NCBI GenBank assembly: GCA_025965635.1 | Contig: JAOPWO010000375.1 | Span: 1 to 9,286 of the forward strand | Direction of reading: 5' to 3' | Length of the DNA stretch: 9,286 bases | From: Modestobacter sp. | GTDB taxonomy: Bacteria > Actinomycetota > Actinomycetes > Mycobacteriales > Geodermatophilaceae | Shown: piece after piece, positions 1 through 6,109 of the stretch | Numbering within the stretch: the stretch's first letter is position 1 | Layout of the letters: each line of letters begins with the position of its first letter | The notes under the pieces: generated by a model | Told to the model about the DNA's origin: nothing | Seen by the model: the letters and a program-made list of their open reading frames with translations, nothing else | Databases searched by the model: none | Program-made: the position numbers and the translations under genes

Positions 1-963
1 GCGATGATGGCCGGGCGCGGCTGGCGGACGGACCCGGCGTCGACGGCGGCCGGCGTCAGCAAGCAGGCCCGGGTCCCGGCCGGCGCCACGGTGCTCGAGC
101 CGGTCGGCACGGCTCCCGGGCTGGTCGTCCCGGTGGCCGTCGGGCGGTCGGGTCCGCCGGTCGTCGTCCTGCCCGGCCCGCCGTCGGAGCTCCAGGGCAT
201 GTGGCCCGCGGCCGTCGGGTCCGCGGTGGTGCGCGGCGTGCTGGCCGGTGCGACGGAGCTCCGGCAGGAGACGCTCCGGCTGTGGGGGACGTCGGAGTCG
301 GAGCTGGCCGCGACGCTCCGCCGAGTGGCCGACGACCTCACCGGGCTGGAGGTGACCACCTGCCTGAGGGATGGCGAGCTGGAGATCGTCACCCGCTTCG
401 GCCCGGCGGCCGCACCGGCCTACGATCGGCTGGCCGACGCGGTGCGGAGCGACTTCGGTGACACGCTCTTCAGCACCGGCCCTACGGTCGACGACCTGGT
501 CGCCGGGGCGTTCGCCGAGCGGGGGTGGACGGTCGCGACGGCGGAGTCCTGCACCGGCGGCCTGCTGTCCGCCCGGTTGACCGCCCGTCCCGGGTCGTCG
601 GCCTGGGTCCTCGGCGGGATCACGGCCTATGCCGACGCCGCCAAGGAGCAGTTGCTCGACGTGCCGGTGGAATCACTGGCCGCCGGCGGTGCGGTGAGCC
701 CCGCGGTGGCGGTGGCGCTGGCCGAGGGCGCGCGGGGACGGTTCGGAGCCGACGTCGGGATCGGGGTCACCGGCATCGCCGGGCCGGGCGGTGGAACGGT
801 GCAGAAGCCGGTCGGCAGCGTGCACCTGGCGGCGGTCGGGCCGGTGGGGACGGGCACCCGCTCGCTGGTCGTACCGGGGTCGCGGGACGCGGTGCGGCAG
901 CGGACCACGACGGTGGCGGTGCAGCTGCTGAGGGCACTGCTGCTGGGCGGTCCGCCGGCCTGA
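1..963 (+). CDS. cinA: CinA family protein with C-terminal NMN deamidase domain (5' partial)
   Basis: This is the 3' part of a CinA-like protein; the reading frame is open at the left window edge, so the true start lies outside. The first ~70 residues are the end of the MoCF/CinA N-terminal domain, seen in the family patterns KQARVPAGATVL, GTAPG and VLPGPPSELQGMW. The C-terminal ~160 residues are the PncC (nicotinamide-nucleotide amidohydrolase) domain: TAESCTGGLLSA, with the likely catalytic Ser codon at 547-549; ITAYADAAKEQLL, with the conserved Lys codon at 643-645; then GAVS, GVTGIAGPGGG and KPVGSVH. In the family this domain deamidates NMN to nicotinate mononucleotide in pyridine nucleotide recycling in the cytoplasm. 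Both catalytic residues appear intact. CinA genes are often near recA in bacteria, but nothing here shows DNA-damage control. A perfect palindrome follows the stop after 6 nt. Family assignment is firm; activity is inferred. Confidence 0.95.
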   Translation, partial: AMMAGRGWRTDPASTAAGVSKQARVPAGATVLEPVGTAPGLVVPVAVGRSGPPVVVLPGPPSELQGMWPAAVGSAVVRGVLAGATELRQETLRLWGTSESELAATLRRVADDLTGLEVTTCLRDGELEIVTRFGPAAAPAYDRLADAVRSDFGDTLFSTGPTVDDLVAGAFAERGWTVATAESCTGGLLSARLTARPGSSAWVLGGITAYADAAKEQLLDVPVESLAAGGAVSPAVAVALAEGARGRFGADVGIGVTGIAGPGGGTVQKPVGSVHLAAVGPVGTGTRSLVVPGSRDAVRQRTTTVAVQLLRALLLGGPPA

Positions 964-969
964 ACCGCG

Positions 970-995
970 CCGGCGGTTCCACGTGGAACCGCCGG
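970..995. terminator. Perfect 26-bp palindrome after cinA; likely terminator, parS-like core
   Basis: Positions 970-982 and 983-995 are exact reverse complements (CCGGCGGTTCCAC and GTGGAACCGCCGG). As RNA it forms a strong GC-rich hairpin 6 nt after the cinA stop with no U-tract, a common form of actinobacterial terminator. The central 14 bp (976-989, GTTCCACGTGGAAC) match 12 of 14 positions of the parS consensus GTTTCACGTGAAAC, so a ParB-binding role is an alternative or additional reading. Confidence 0.6.
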
Positions 996-1081
996 AGGCC
1001 CATGGCGGTCCGAATCCTCCCGAAATTCCGCGCCGATGCGGTTAGCGATCACCGTTTGTGCGTATCTGGCGGGCATGCGGC

Positions 1082-1089
1082 AGGGCGGG
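1082..1089 (+). promoter_or_regulatory. Ribosome binding site choosing the ATG at 1096
   Basis: AGGGCGGG lies 6 nt before the ATG at 1096. The in-frame ATGs at 1036 and 1075 have no comparable purine-rich stretch. Starting at 1096 also puts the charged end and hydrophobic core of the signal peptide at the very N-terminus, so both lines support this start. Confidence 0.5.
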
Positions 1090-1095
1090 TTCCGG

Positions 1096-2202
1096 ATGCA
1101 GGGGTCACGGACCCACTGGTCCTGGCCGCGCCGCGCGCTCGTGACCCTCGGCCTGGCGGCCGGCGGATGCGTGGCGGTCGGGCTGGGCTCCGGGACGGCG
1201 CAGGCGGCCGAGCGCGAGGACCCGGCTGAGCCGACGGTGTCGGTCGAGCGGGTGGTCGACGAGGTGGTCGGCCGCGCCGTGGGCGGCGGCCCGGACCGCG
1301 GTGACTCCGCTGCCCCTGACGACCGGGGCGACGACGACCCGCGCCCCGCGGAGGCGGCGGAGGACCGGTCGGCCGGGCAGCAGCCGGACAGGTCCACCGA
1401 CCGGGGAGGGTCGGCAGAGGAGCCGCGCAGCGCCGAGCGGGTCGTCGGGGTCGAGCAGGCGGTCGAGGTCGCGGGGTCCGACGAGGGCACCGAGCCGGAC
1501 GCCGCGGTCATCGACTTCGTGTCCGAGGTGTCGGAGCCGGTCCGCCAGAGCCTGCCGGACGAGGTCGTCGCCCCGGGCGTCGAGCGAGTGGCGGACGAGG
1601 TGGTCGCGCCGACGGTGGACGAGGTGGTCCGGCCGGTCGTGGTGGGGGGCGTCGCTCCGGTCGTCGAGCTGGTGACCGACGTCGCGGGCCCCGTCGTGGT
1701 CCCGGTGGTGGCCGTCCCGGTGGTGGCCGTGCCGGTGCCAGGGGTCGAGCCGGTGCCAGTGGTCGAGCCGGTGGTCGACGCCGCGGCGCCGGTGGTGGAC
1801 GCGGTCACCCCGGTGGTGGACGCGGTCACCCCGGTGGTTCGGCCGGCCGCCGGCGCGAGGATCCCGTCCGCGCGCCCGGTGGTCCAGTCGGTGGCCCCGA
1901 CCAGCCCGCTGACCGCTGGTCGGTCAGCGCCGCCGGCTGTCCCGGCGTCGGCTCCGGTCGTCTCGGCGGCGCTCCCTGCGGTCTCCGGCGCCCAGACCGC
2001 CGCGCCGATCGCGCCGCCCGGTCCGCCGCCGGGCACGCCCGGTCCCTCCGGCCCGAGCACCACGGGCTCTCTGCCCACCGCGCCGCTGGCCATCCTGCCG
2101 GGGCTGCCCGACCTCCCGGCCCTCGTGGGCGTGCTCTCCACGTCACCGGTCGAGACGCTCGTCGACGGCTCGGTCGCCGAGCCGCCCGTTCCCCCCGCCT
2201 GA
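1096..2202 (+). CDS. Secreted Val/Pro-rich low-complexity protein, function unknown
   Basis: I do not recognise a domain family. From the chosen start the protein is 368 aa. Residues 1-37 look like a Sec-type signal peptide: basic region ending WPRRA, hydrophobic core LVTLGLAAGGCVAVGLG, and an AQA cleavage site before AERED. A Cys in the core (residue 25) does not make a good lipobox. The mature protein has an acidic charged stretch (about 40-150, rich in D, E, R and S), a Val-rich section with PVV and DEVV repeats (about 155-255, for example PVVDAVTPVVDAVTP), and a Pro/Ala-rich C-terminal third with no LPXTG motif and no clear membrane anchor. It may be a structural or wall-associated surface protein, but that is inference. 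In-frame DNA tandem repeats occur at 1701-1839. Longer starts at 1036 and 1075 are possible. A hairpin follows at 2218-2246. Confidence 0.75.
   Translation: MQGSRTHWSWPRRALVTLGLAAGGCVAVGLGSGTAQAAEREDPAEPTVSVERVVDEVVGRAVGGGPDRGDSAAPDDRGDDDPRPAEAAEDRSAGQQPDRSTDRGGSAEEPRSAERVVGVEQAVEVAGSDEGTEPDAAVIDFVSEVSEPVRQSLPDEVVAPGVERVADEVVAPTVDEVVRPVVVGGVAPVVELVTDVAGPVVVPVVAVPVVAVPVPGVEPVPVVEPVVDAAAPVVDAVTPVVDAVTPVVRPAAGARIPSARPVVQSVAPTSPLTAGRSAPPAVPASAPVVSAALPAVSGAQTAAPIAPPGPPPGTPGPSGPSTTGSLPTAPLAILPGLPDLPALVGVLSTSPVETLVDGSVAEPPVPPA
1701..1730 (+). repeat. Two tandem 15-bp units coding PVVAV
   Basis: CCCGGTGGTGGCCGT occurs twice back to back with no mismatch, inside the secreted protein gene. The period is a multiple of 3, so copy-number change keeps the frame and lengthens or shortens the Val/Pro section. 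Confidence 0.85.
1789..1839 (+). repeat. Tandem 21-bp repeat coding PVVDAVT
   Basis: Two identical 21-bp units (1789-1809 and 1810-1830) are followed by the first 8 bases of a third (1831-1838; base 1839 differs). Each unit codes for seven residues, PVVDAVT. Exact identity at the DNA level suggests recent duplication by slippage and not only protein-level constraint. Confidence 0.85.
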
Positions 2203-2217
2203 CCGCGGCACCTGCGG

Positions 2218-2246
2218 CCGGAGCACGCCCACGCTGTGCTCGCCGG
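2218..2246 (+). terminator. Terminator-like hairpin after the secreted protein gene
   Basis: GAGCAC (2221-2226) pairs with GTGCTC (2236-2241) around a 9-nt loop. After a 2-nt bulge, CCG (2218-2220) pairs with CGG (2244-2246). It starts 16 nt after the stop codon and has no U-tract. Confidence 0.45.
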
Positions 2247-2270
2247 ACGGCGGGCGCGGTCGGGGTCGGT

Positions 2271-2326
2271 CTCGGGGGTCGATCGCGGCCGCACCGCCCG
2301 TCCGGGTGTCACGGGGCACCCGGACG
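2271..2326 (+). repeat. Intergenic repeat module 1 (box plus hairpin)
   Basis: The box at 2271-2289 matches the box of modules 2 and 3 at 17 of 19 positions. The hairpin has a 10-bp stem (2299-2308 with 2317-2326) and an 8-nt loop TCACGGGG. Its central 22 bp (2302-2323) are identical to those of module 3. Confidence 0.75.
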
Positions 2327-2435
2327 ACGAGCCCCCCTCCTCCCGACCCAGCCGGCGCACCCGCCGCAGGTCGGACGAACCCGGCCGGCCCCGTCGCACG
2401 TCGGCGAGCCGGTCGCCGGACGGGTCGCGATCACT

Positions 2436-2489
2436 CTCGGGGGCGGATCGCGGCTCGGCCGCCCGGGTGCCTCCCCGGCAGCCGGGCGG
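2436..2489 (+). repeat. Intergenic repeat module 2 (divergent hairpin)
   Basis: The box at 2436-2454 is identical to the box of module 3. The hairpin sequence differs from modules 1 and 3, but pairing is kept: CCGCCCGG (2459-2466) with CCGGGCGG (2482-2489), then a G-G mismatch, then TGCC with GGCA around a 5-nt loop. Confidence 0.65.
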
Positions 2490-2520
2490 TCCCTCGTCCC
2501 GCGGAACGGCCACGGTCCCT

Positions 2521-2580
2521 CTCGGGGGCGGATCGCGGCCCTGCTGCCCGCCCGGGTGTCACGGGGCACCCGGGCGGGCA
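2521..2580 (+). repeat. Intergenic repeat module 3 (14-bp stem), next to a start codon
   Basis: The box at 2521-2539 is followed by a perfect 14-bp stem (2545-2558 with 2567-2580) and the same 8-nt loop TCACGGGG as module 1. One stem pair differs in a compensating way: T2301-A2324 in module 1 is C2551-G2574 here. The stem ends 10 nt before the GTG at 2591, so it would sit at the translation start of the SRPBCC gene if transcribed with it. Confidence 0.75.
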
Positions 2581-2590
2581 TCCGTGGGGC

Positions 2591-2980
2591 GTGACCACCG
2601 TGACGCTGCACGCCACCGGCGACGTCGACCCGGACGAGGCATGGGCCCGCTACTCCGTCGTCCGTCGCTGGCCGGCGTGGGCGCCGCAGCTCACCGGCGT
2701 CGAGGCCGGTGCCGACCGCATCGCGCAGGGGCTGACCGGCCGGGTCCGGGGGCCGTTGGGCGTCACCCTGCCGTTCGTCGTCGACGAGGTCGACGACGCC
2801 GGCCGGCAGTGGACCTGGTCGGTGTTCGCCGGGCCGGTCCGCCTCCAGCTGCGCCACTGGGTGTCCGCGGCGCCCGGCGGCGGCAGCACGACCGGCACGC
2901 GGGTGCACGGCGCGGCGCCCCTGGTGCTCGGCTACGCACCCCTCGCCCTGCTCGCCCTGCAGCGTCTCGTCCGGGCCTGA
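2591..2980 (+). CDS. SRPBCC (START-like) family protein
   Basis: A 129-aa protein with the layout of small SRPBCC / polyketide cyclase-dehydrase-like proteins: an opening beta-strand (VTLHATGDVDPDEAW), the helix-turn WPAWAPQLTGVEA (about 28-40), then strands with GLTGRVRGPLGVTLPF, WTWSVFAGPVRLQLRHWV and TGTRVHGAAPLVLGYAPL, ending in an amphipathic helix. Family members bind hydrophobic ligands in a deep cavity, but the ligand cannot be read from sequence. The frame stays open far upstream; I place the start at GTG 2591 because the fold begins there. GTG 2600 is an alternative with a better spaced GGGGCG. Module 3 of the intergenic repeat lies directly before it and a complex hairpin follows. 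Fold assignment is fairly confident; function is unknown. Confidence 0.8.
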   Translation: MTTVTLHATGDVDPDEAWARYSVVRRWPAWAPQLTGVEAGADRIAQGLTGRVRGPLGVTLPFVVDEVDDAGRQWTWSVFAGPVRLQLRHWVSAAPGGGSTTGTRVHGAAPLVLGYAPLALLALQRLVRA

Positions 2981-2987
2981 GGAAGGA

Positions 2988-3037
2988 CCTCCCTGCGCCC
3001 GCCGCTCGCACGCTCGCGGAGGGACCGTGCAGGAAGG
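2988..3037 (+). terminator. Terminator-like nested hairpin between SRPBCC gene and aidB
   Basis: CCTCCCTGC (2988-2996) pairs with GCAGGAAGG (3029-3037) at 8 of 9 positions. Inside, CCGC (3002-3005) pairs with GCGG (3016-3019). It starts 7 nt after the SRPBCC stop and lies upstream of the separate aidB promoter. There is no U-tract. Confidence 0.4.
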
Positions 3038-3076
3038 CCGCGACGGCAGCCTGATCCCCGGGTCGTCCGGTTCTCG

Positions 3077-3082
3077 TACGGT
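3077..3082 (+). promoter_or_regulatory. Candidate -10 element for a leaderless aidB transcript
   Basis: TACGGT fits the actinobacterial TANNNT -10 pattern and ends 6 nt before the aidB ATG, so transcription would start at or next to the A of ATG. No Shine-Dalgarno sequence is visible close to this ATG, and no clear -35 is seen. Confidence 0.5.
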
Positions 3083-3088
3083 GCGCAC

Positions 3089-4708
3089 ATGAGCGTCACG
3101 CACGAGGTGACCAACCAGGTGCCGCCGTTGACCGGCCACGACCCCATCGCCGGTGACGCCGTGCTGGCCGCCGCCTGCCGGCGGTACGCGGGTGAGGAGA
3201 CGCTGACGTCGCTGGCCGAGCTGGGCCGGCTGGCCGGCAGTGAGCGGGCGCAGGAGTGGGGCCGGCTGGCCAACGAGAACGCGCCGCGGCTGCGCACGCA
3301 CGACCGCTACGGCCACCGCGTGGACGAGGTCGAGTTCCACCCGGCCTGGCACGAGCTGATGGCCGCTGCGGTCGGCTCCGGCCTGGCCGGGGCACCCTGG
3401 GTGGACCCGAGCCCGCACGCCCACGTGCGCCGCGCCGTCGGCTACGTCGGCTGGATGCAGACCGAGGCGGGCCACGGCTGCCCGGTCACCATGACGTACG
3501 CCGCGGTCCCCGCGCTGCGCCAGGCACCGGAGCTGGCCGCGGCGTACGAGCCCGGGCTGACCAGCCGCCGGTACGAGTTCGGCCTGGCCGACCCCGCGCT
3601 CAAGGCAGGCCTCGTCGCCGGCATGGGGATGACCGAGAAGCAGGGCGGCTCCGACGTCCGGGCCAACACCACCCGCGCCGTGCCGCGCGGCGACGGGTGC
3701 CACGCGCTGACCGGGCACAAGTGGTTCACCTCGGCGCCGATGAGCGACCTCTTCCTGGTGCTCGCCCAGCTCGACGAGGGGTTGTCCTGCTTCCTCGTCC
3801 CCCGGGTGCTGCCCGGCGGCGAGCGGAACGTGTTCCGTCTGCAGCGGCTCAAGGACAATCTCGGCGACCGCTCGAACGCCTCATCGGAGGTGGAGTTCGA
3901 CGGGACGACAGGGTTCCTGGTCGGCGAGCCCGGTCGAGGCGTCCCGGCCATCCTCGGGATGGTCAGCACCACCCGGCTGGACTGCGTGCTCGGGTCCGCA
4001 GCGACCCTGCGCGCCGCGCTCTCCCAGGCGGTGCACCACGCGCGGCACCGGTCGGCGTTCGGTGCCCGGCTCGTCGACCAGCCGCTCATGCGCAACGTGC
4101 TCGCCGACCTCGCGGTGGAGAGCGAGGCGGCCACCCTGCTCGGCATCCGGCTGGCTGCCGCGCAGGACGCCGGGGAGACCGACTTCCTGCGGTTGGCCGG
4201 TGCGGTGGCGAAGTTCTGGGTCTGCAAGCGCACGCCGGCGGCCGTCGCGGAGGCGCTCGAGGTGCTCGGCGGCAACGGCTACGTCGAGGAGTCGGGGTTG
4301 CCCCGGCTCTACCGGCAGGCGCCGGTGAACTCCATCTGGGAGGGCTCGGGCAACGTGATCGCCCTCGACGTGCTGCGGGCGCTGGGCAGCCGGTCGGCCG
4401 CGCTGGCCGCGGTTCGGGCCGAACTGGCGGCAGCCGGCGGGGCCGACCCGCGGTTCGACACCGCCGTCCGGCGCCTGCAGGCAGAGTTGGACGAGCCCGA
4501 CCAGCTGCCGCTGCGCGCGCGCCGGATCGCCGGCCTGCTGGCCACCTGCCTGCAGGCGGGCCTGCTGCTGCAGCACGCCCCGGCCGGTGTCGCCGAGGCG
4601 TTCTGCGCCAGCCGGCTGGGCGGCGACTGGGGCGGGGTCCTGGGCACGCTGCCGGCCGGCACCCCGGTCGGGGAGATCGTGGACCGTGCCGCCGTCGGGC
4701 CGGCCTGA
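3089..4708 (+). CDS. aidB: AidB-type acyl-CoA dehydrogenase, DNA alkylation response
   Basis: A 539-aa protein, about the length of Escherichia coli AidB (541 aa), and similar to it from end to end as I recall that sequence. Shared segments include HEVTNQVPPL (5-14), GRLAN (58-62), FHPAWHELM (83-91), GMGMTEKQGGSDV (178-190), NTTRA, GHKWF (209-213), GLSCFLVPR (231-239), LKDNLGDRSNAS (254-265), CKR, EVLGGNGYVEES and PVNSIWEGSGN (412-422). AidB proteins are FAD-binding tetramers of the acyl-CoA dehydrogenase fold with a C-terminal region that binds double-stranded DNA; they are induced in the Ada alkylation response and thought to protect DNA or remove alkylating agents. The Glu of WEGSGN (418) lies in the segment carrying the base position of the fold. 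No ada or alkA gene is nearby, so control cannot be inferred beyond its own, possibly leaderless, promoter. Confidence 0.95.
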   Translation: MSVTHEVTNQVPPLTGHDPIAGDAVLAAACRRYAGEETLTSLAELGRLAGSERAQEWGRLANENAPRLRTHDRYGHRVDEVEFHPAWHELMAAAVGSGLAGAPWVDPSPHAHVRRAVGYVGWMQTEAGHGCPVTMTYAAVPALRQAPELAAAYEPGLTSRRYEFGLADPALKAGLVAGMGMTEKQGGSDVRANTTRAVPRGDGCHALTGHKWFTSAPMSDLFLVLAQLDEGLSCFLVPRVLPGGERNVFRLQRLKDNLGDRSNASSEVEFDGTTGFLVGEPGRGVPAILGMVSTTRLDCVLGSAATLRAALSQAVHHARHRSAFGARLVDQPLMRNVLADLAVESEAATLLGIRLAAAQDAGETDFLRLAGAVAKFWVCKRTPAAVAEALEVLGGNGYVEESGLPRLYRQAPVNSIWEGSGNVIALDVLRALGSRSAALAAVRAELAAAGGADPRFDTAVRRLQAELDEPDQLPLRARRIAGLLATCLQAGLLLQHAPAGVAEAFCASRLGGDWGGVLGTLPAGTPVGEIVDRAAVGPA

Positions 4709-4868
4709 GATGGCAGGCATGGGGGAGCGGGTGCGCCGCCGCGGACGTCGGGCGACTGCCCCGGCCGGCCCGCCGCGACCGGTCGTCCACCCCGCGCCCA
4801 CCCCGGCGCCGGACGGTTCCCTCGAAGGGGGAGTCCCCCCGGACGACGCCGCCCGGCACACTGGGCCG
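4709..4868 (+). other. 160-bp gap between aidB and the NYN gene
   Basis: I see no gene here. A short GGGGG/CCCCC hairpin with a 3-nt loop lies at 4827-4839 and might end aidB transcription, though it is weak. The NYN frame is open through this gap and ATGs exist (for example 4719), but the translation is Arg/Pro-rich and unlike a conserved N-terminus. Confidence 0.4.
4857..4862 (+). promoter_or_regulatory. Possible -10 element for a leaderless NYN transcript
   Basis: CACACT differs from TANNNT only at its first base and ends 6 nt before the GTG at 4869, the same spacing as at aidB and ggt. No Shine-Dalgarno sequence stands before this GTG. Confidence 0.3.
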
Positions 4869-5579
4869 GTGACCGACACCCTCGAGCCGGCGACCTTCGT
4901 CCCGGACGGCTACGCCGATGCCTCCGGCGACGCGCAGTCCGAATCCGGCCGGCCCGCGCTGGACCTGCTCGTGTGGGACGCCCCCAACATCGACATGACC
5001 CTGGCGAACGTGATCGGCGCGCGGCCGACCGCGGCGTCCCGGCCCCGGTTCGACGCGATCGCGGCGTGGTTCGTCGACGGCGCCGGCGACCCCACGGCCG
5101 ACGGCGCGCCCGAGGTGGAGGCCTGCGTCTTCGCGAACGTCCCGCCGCAGCACGCCACGTCGCTGCAGCGCTGGGTGGAGGCGCTGCGCAGCTTCGGCTA
5201 CGCCGTCTTCGCCCGGCCGAAGACGCAGCCCGACGATGACATCGACCAGTCGATGCTCGACCACATCAGCGTGCGGACGCACAGCCATGTGCTGCGCCGG
5301 CTGGTGGTCTTCTCCGGTGACGGGCGGAACTTCGCCGAGCCGCTGGAGGACCTCGCCCGGCAGGGCACCGAGGTCGTCGTCGTCGCGTTCAGCGAGGTCG
5401 CCGGCTACGCGATCAGCAGCGAGCTGATCCACTTCATCGACATCGAGGACGTCCCCGGGGCCTTCGCCGCGCCGCTGGACCGGGTGCGCCTCGACGCGCT
5501 GCCGCCGGACGGCGCCTGGCTCCGGCCGACCAAGAGCCTGCGGGACGCCGCCGGCGCCTTCTCCGCCCGCCGCGCTTAG
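4869..5579 (+). CDS. NYN domain protein, putative RNase of the PIN-like fold
   Basis: A 236-aa protein with the pattern of NYN (LabA/DUF88-like) domains. An opening strand carries the first acidic site, LLVWDAPNID (33-42, Asp37). The middle strand VEACVFANV (83-91) is followed by FGYAVFARP. Acidic clusters DDDIDQ (122-127) and the strand LVVFSGDGRNFAEPLE (145-160, Asp151) complete the likely metal-binding pocket, and GTEVVVVAF is the next strand. NYN domains share the PIN/FLAP nuclease fold and are generally taken as metal-dependent RNases; the substrate here is unknown. The ~30 residues before the domain look disordered. The GTG at 4869 is chosen because the upstream frame is low complexity. 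The stop codon overlaps that of the convergent PRC-barrel gene, so the two transcripts must overlap or end inside each other. No partner gene suggests a toxin-antitoxin role. Confidence 0.85.
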   Translation: MTDTLEPATFVPDGYADASGDAQSESGRPALDLLVWDAPNIDMTLANVIGARPTAASRPRFDAIAAWFVDGAGDPTADGAPEVEACVFANVPPQHATSLQRWVEALRSFGYAVFARPKTQPDDDIDQSMLDHISVRTHSHVLRRLVVFSGDGRNFAEPLEDLARQGTEVVVVAFSEVAGYAISSELIHFIDIEDVPGAFAAPLDRVRLDALPPDGAWLRPTKSLRDAAGAFSARRA

Positions 5580-5923
5580 CGGCGGGCGAGCCGCCGAACC
5601 CCGGGGGTGTAGGGCAGCGAGTAGTGCGCGAACACCTCGCGCTCCTGCTCGACGGTCAGCTCACCATCGGTGTCGATGGAGGGGGCGTTCTTCGCGAGGT
5701 CCTTGGTCACGGTGACCCGCAGGTGGCCGGGGGCCACCGTGGCGCCGGTCAGCGGCACGAAGGTGAGCTTGTGCCGGCCGATGATCCCGGTGGTCACCGC
5801 TGCGAAGAACGGCTGGTCGGTGGCGGTGTCGACGTACACCGACTCGAGTGTCCCGATCTTCGATCCCTCCGGGTCGATCACGTTCTGCGTGCGCCAGTCA
5901 CGGATGTTCTCGGCCGGGAACAC
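5576..5923 (-). CDS. PRC-barrel domain protein
   Basis: A 115-aa protein: an N-terminal segment (FPAENIRDWRTQNV), then a PRC-barrel core from about 16 to 74 with DPEGSKIGTLESVYVDTATDQPFFAAV and KLTFVPLTGATV, then a short helical tail (LTVEQEREVFAHYSLPY) ending in basic residues. PRC barrels are small beta-barrels found in photosynthetic reaction centre H subunits, RimM and many stand-alone actinobacterial proteins. They mediate protein or RNA contacts; no catalysis is implied. The GTG at 5923 is preceded by GAGGGAGG and starts the conserved part, so it is preferred over the open frame reaching 6031. The last codons overlap the NYN gene by 4 bp on the opposite strand. The specific role is unknown. 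Confidence 0.85.
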   Translation of the reverse strand: MFPAENIRDWRTQNVIDPEGSKIGTLESVYVDTATDQPFFAAVTTGIIGRHKLTFVPLTGATVAPGHLRVTVTKDLAKNAPSIDTDGELTVEQEREVFAHYSLPYTPGVRRLARR

Positions 5924-5927
5924 GGGC

Positions 5928-5935
5928 CCTCCCTC
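5928..5935 (-). promoter_or_regulatory. Strong ribosome binding site for the PRC-barrel gene
   Basis: On the reverse strand GAGGGAGG precedes the GTG at 5923 by 4 nt. This fixes the start and excludes the longer frame reaching 6031. Confidence 0.7.
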
Positions 5936-6095
5936 GGATCGCGGACAACTCCCTGCCGAGTGCCCGGACTCTGCGGGGCGCAACCCTCCGGACCGACGGC
6001 GGGTCCCCGGGCAGCTGGGTGGATGGGCCACCGTGCTGCGCGGCGGGGAATCACGTACCCCCCGGGGGTGTTCTCAGGGGAGACGGGACAACAGC
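5936..6095. other. Divergent promoter region between the PRC gene and the 87-aa gene
   Basis: This region must hold promoters for both directions. I see no clear -10/-35 pair. The one obvious structure is the perfect 10-bp palindrome CCCCCGGGGG at 6059-6068, about 40 bp before the 87-aa gene. Confidence 0.35.
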
Positions 6096-6103
6096 AGAGG
6101 AGG
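6096..6103 (+). promoter_or_regulatory. Strong ribosome binding site for the 87-aa gene
   Basis: AGAGGAGG lies 6 nt before the GTG at 6110, close to ideal. It is the main reason to believe this short gene and its start. Confidence 0.75.
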
Positions 6104-6109
6104 CGCTCC

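Larger units (their letters stand above)
2203..2590. other. 388-bp gene-free stretch holding three 'box plus hairpin' repeats
   Basis: I see no convincing gene here: stop-free frames cross it, but their translations are Arg/Pro/Ser-rich with no family resemblance. It holds a terminator-like hairpin at its left end and three related modules, each a 19-bp box (consensus CTCGGGGGCGGATCGCGGC) followed 4-9 bp later by a GC-rich inverted repeat. The piece between modules 1 and 2 (2327-2435) shows only weak similarity, such as CGCCGGACGG at 2241 and again near 2414. The modules are listed separately. Confidence 0.6.

Noticed and set aside
1036..1095. c-di-AMP or other riboswitch before the secreted protein gene
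   Set aside because: Secreted wall proteins in actinobacteria can carry ydaO-type riboswitches, but the space from the palindrome to the start is about 100 nt and I see no matching core.
627..2513. Reverse-strand open frame of 628 aa rich in Ser, Thr and Gly
   Set aside because: It is the complement of cinA and the secreted Val-rich gene. Its Thr-Gly-Ser repeats mirror the GTGGTC/CCGGTG repeats of the forward gene, and it also crosses the intergenic repeats. No domain is visible.
2309..3718. Reverse-strand open frame of 469 aa
   Set aside because: It overlaps the intergenic repeats, the SRPBCC gene and the start of aidB. The composition (Gly, Arg, Ala, Val, His) is typical of antisense shadows in GC-rich DNA.
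3256..4872. Forward open frame of 538 aa in another frame of aidB
   Set aside because: It is Arg/Pro/Gly-rich throughout and lies over the clear AidB reading frame.
4086..5432. Reverse-strand open frame of 448 aa over aidB and the NYN gene
   Set aside because: It is antisense to two well supported genes and has a low-complexity Arg/Pro/Ala composition.
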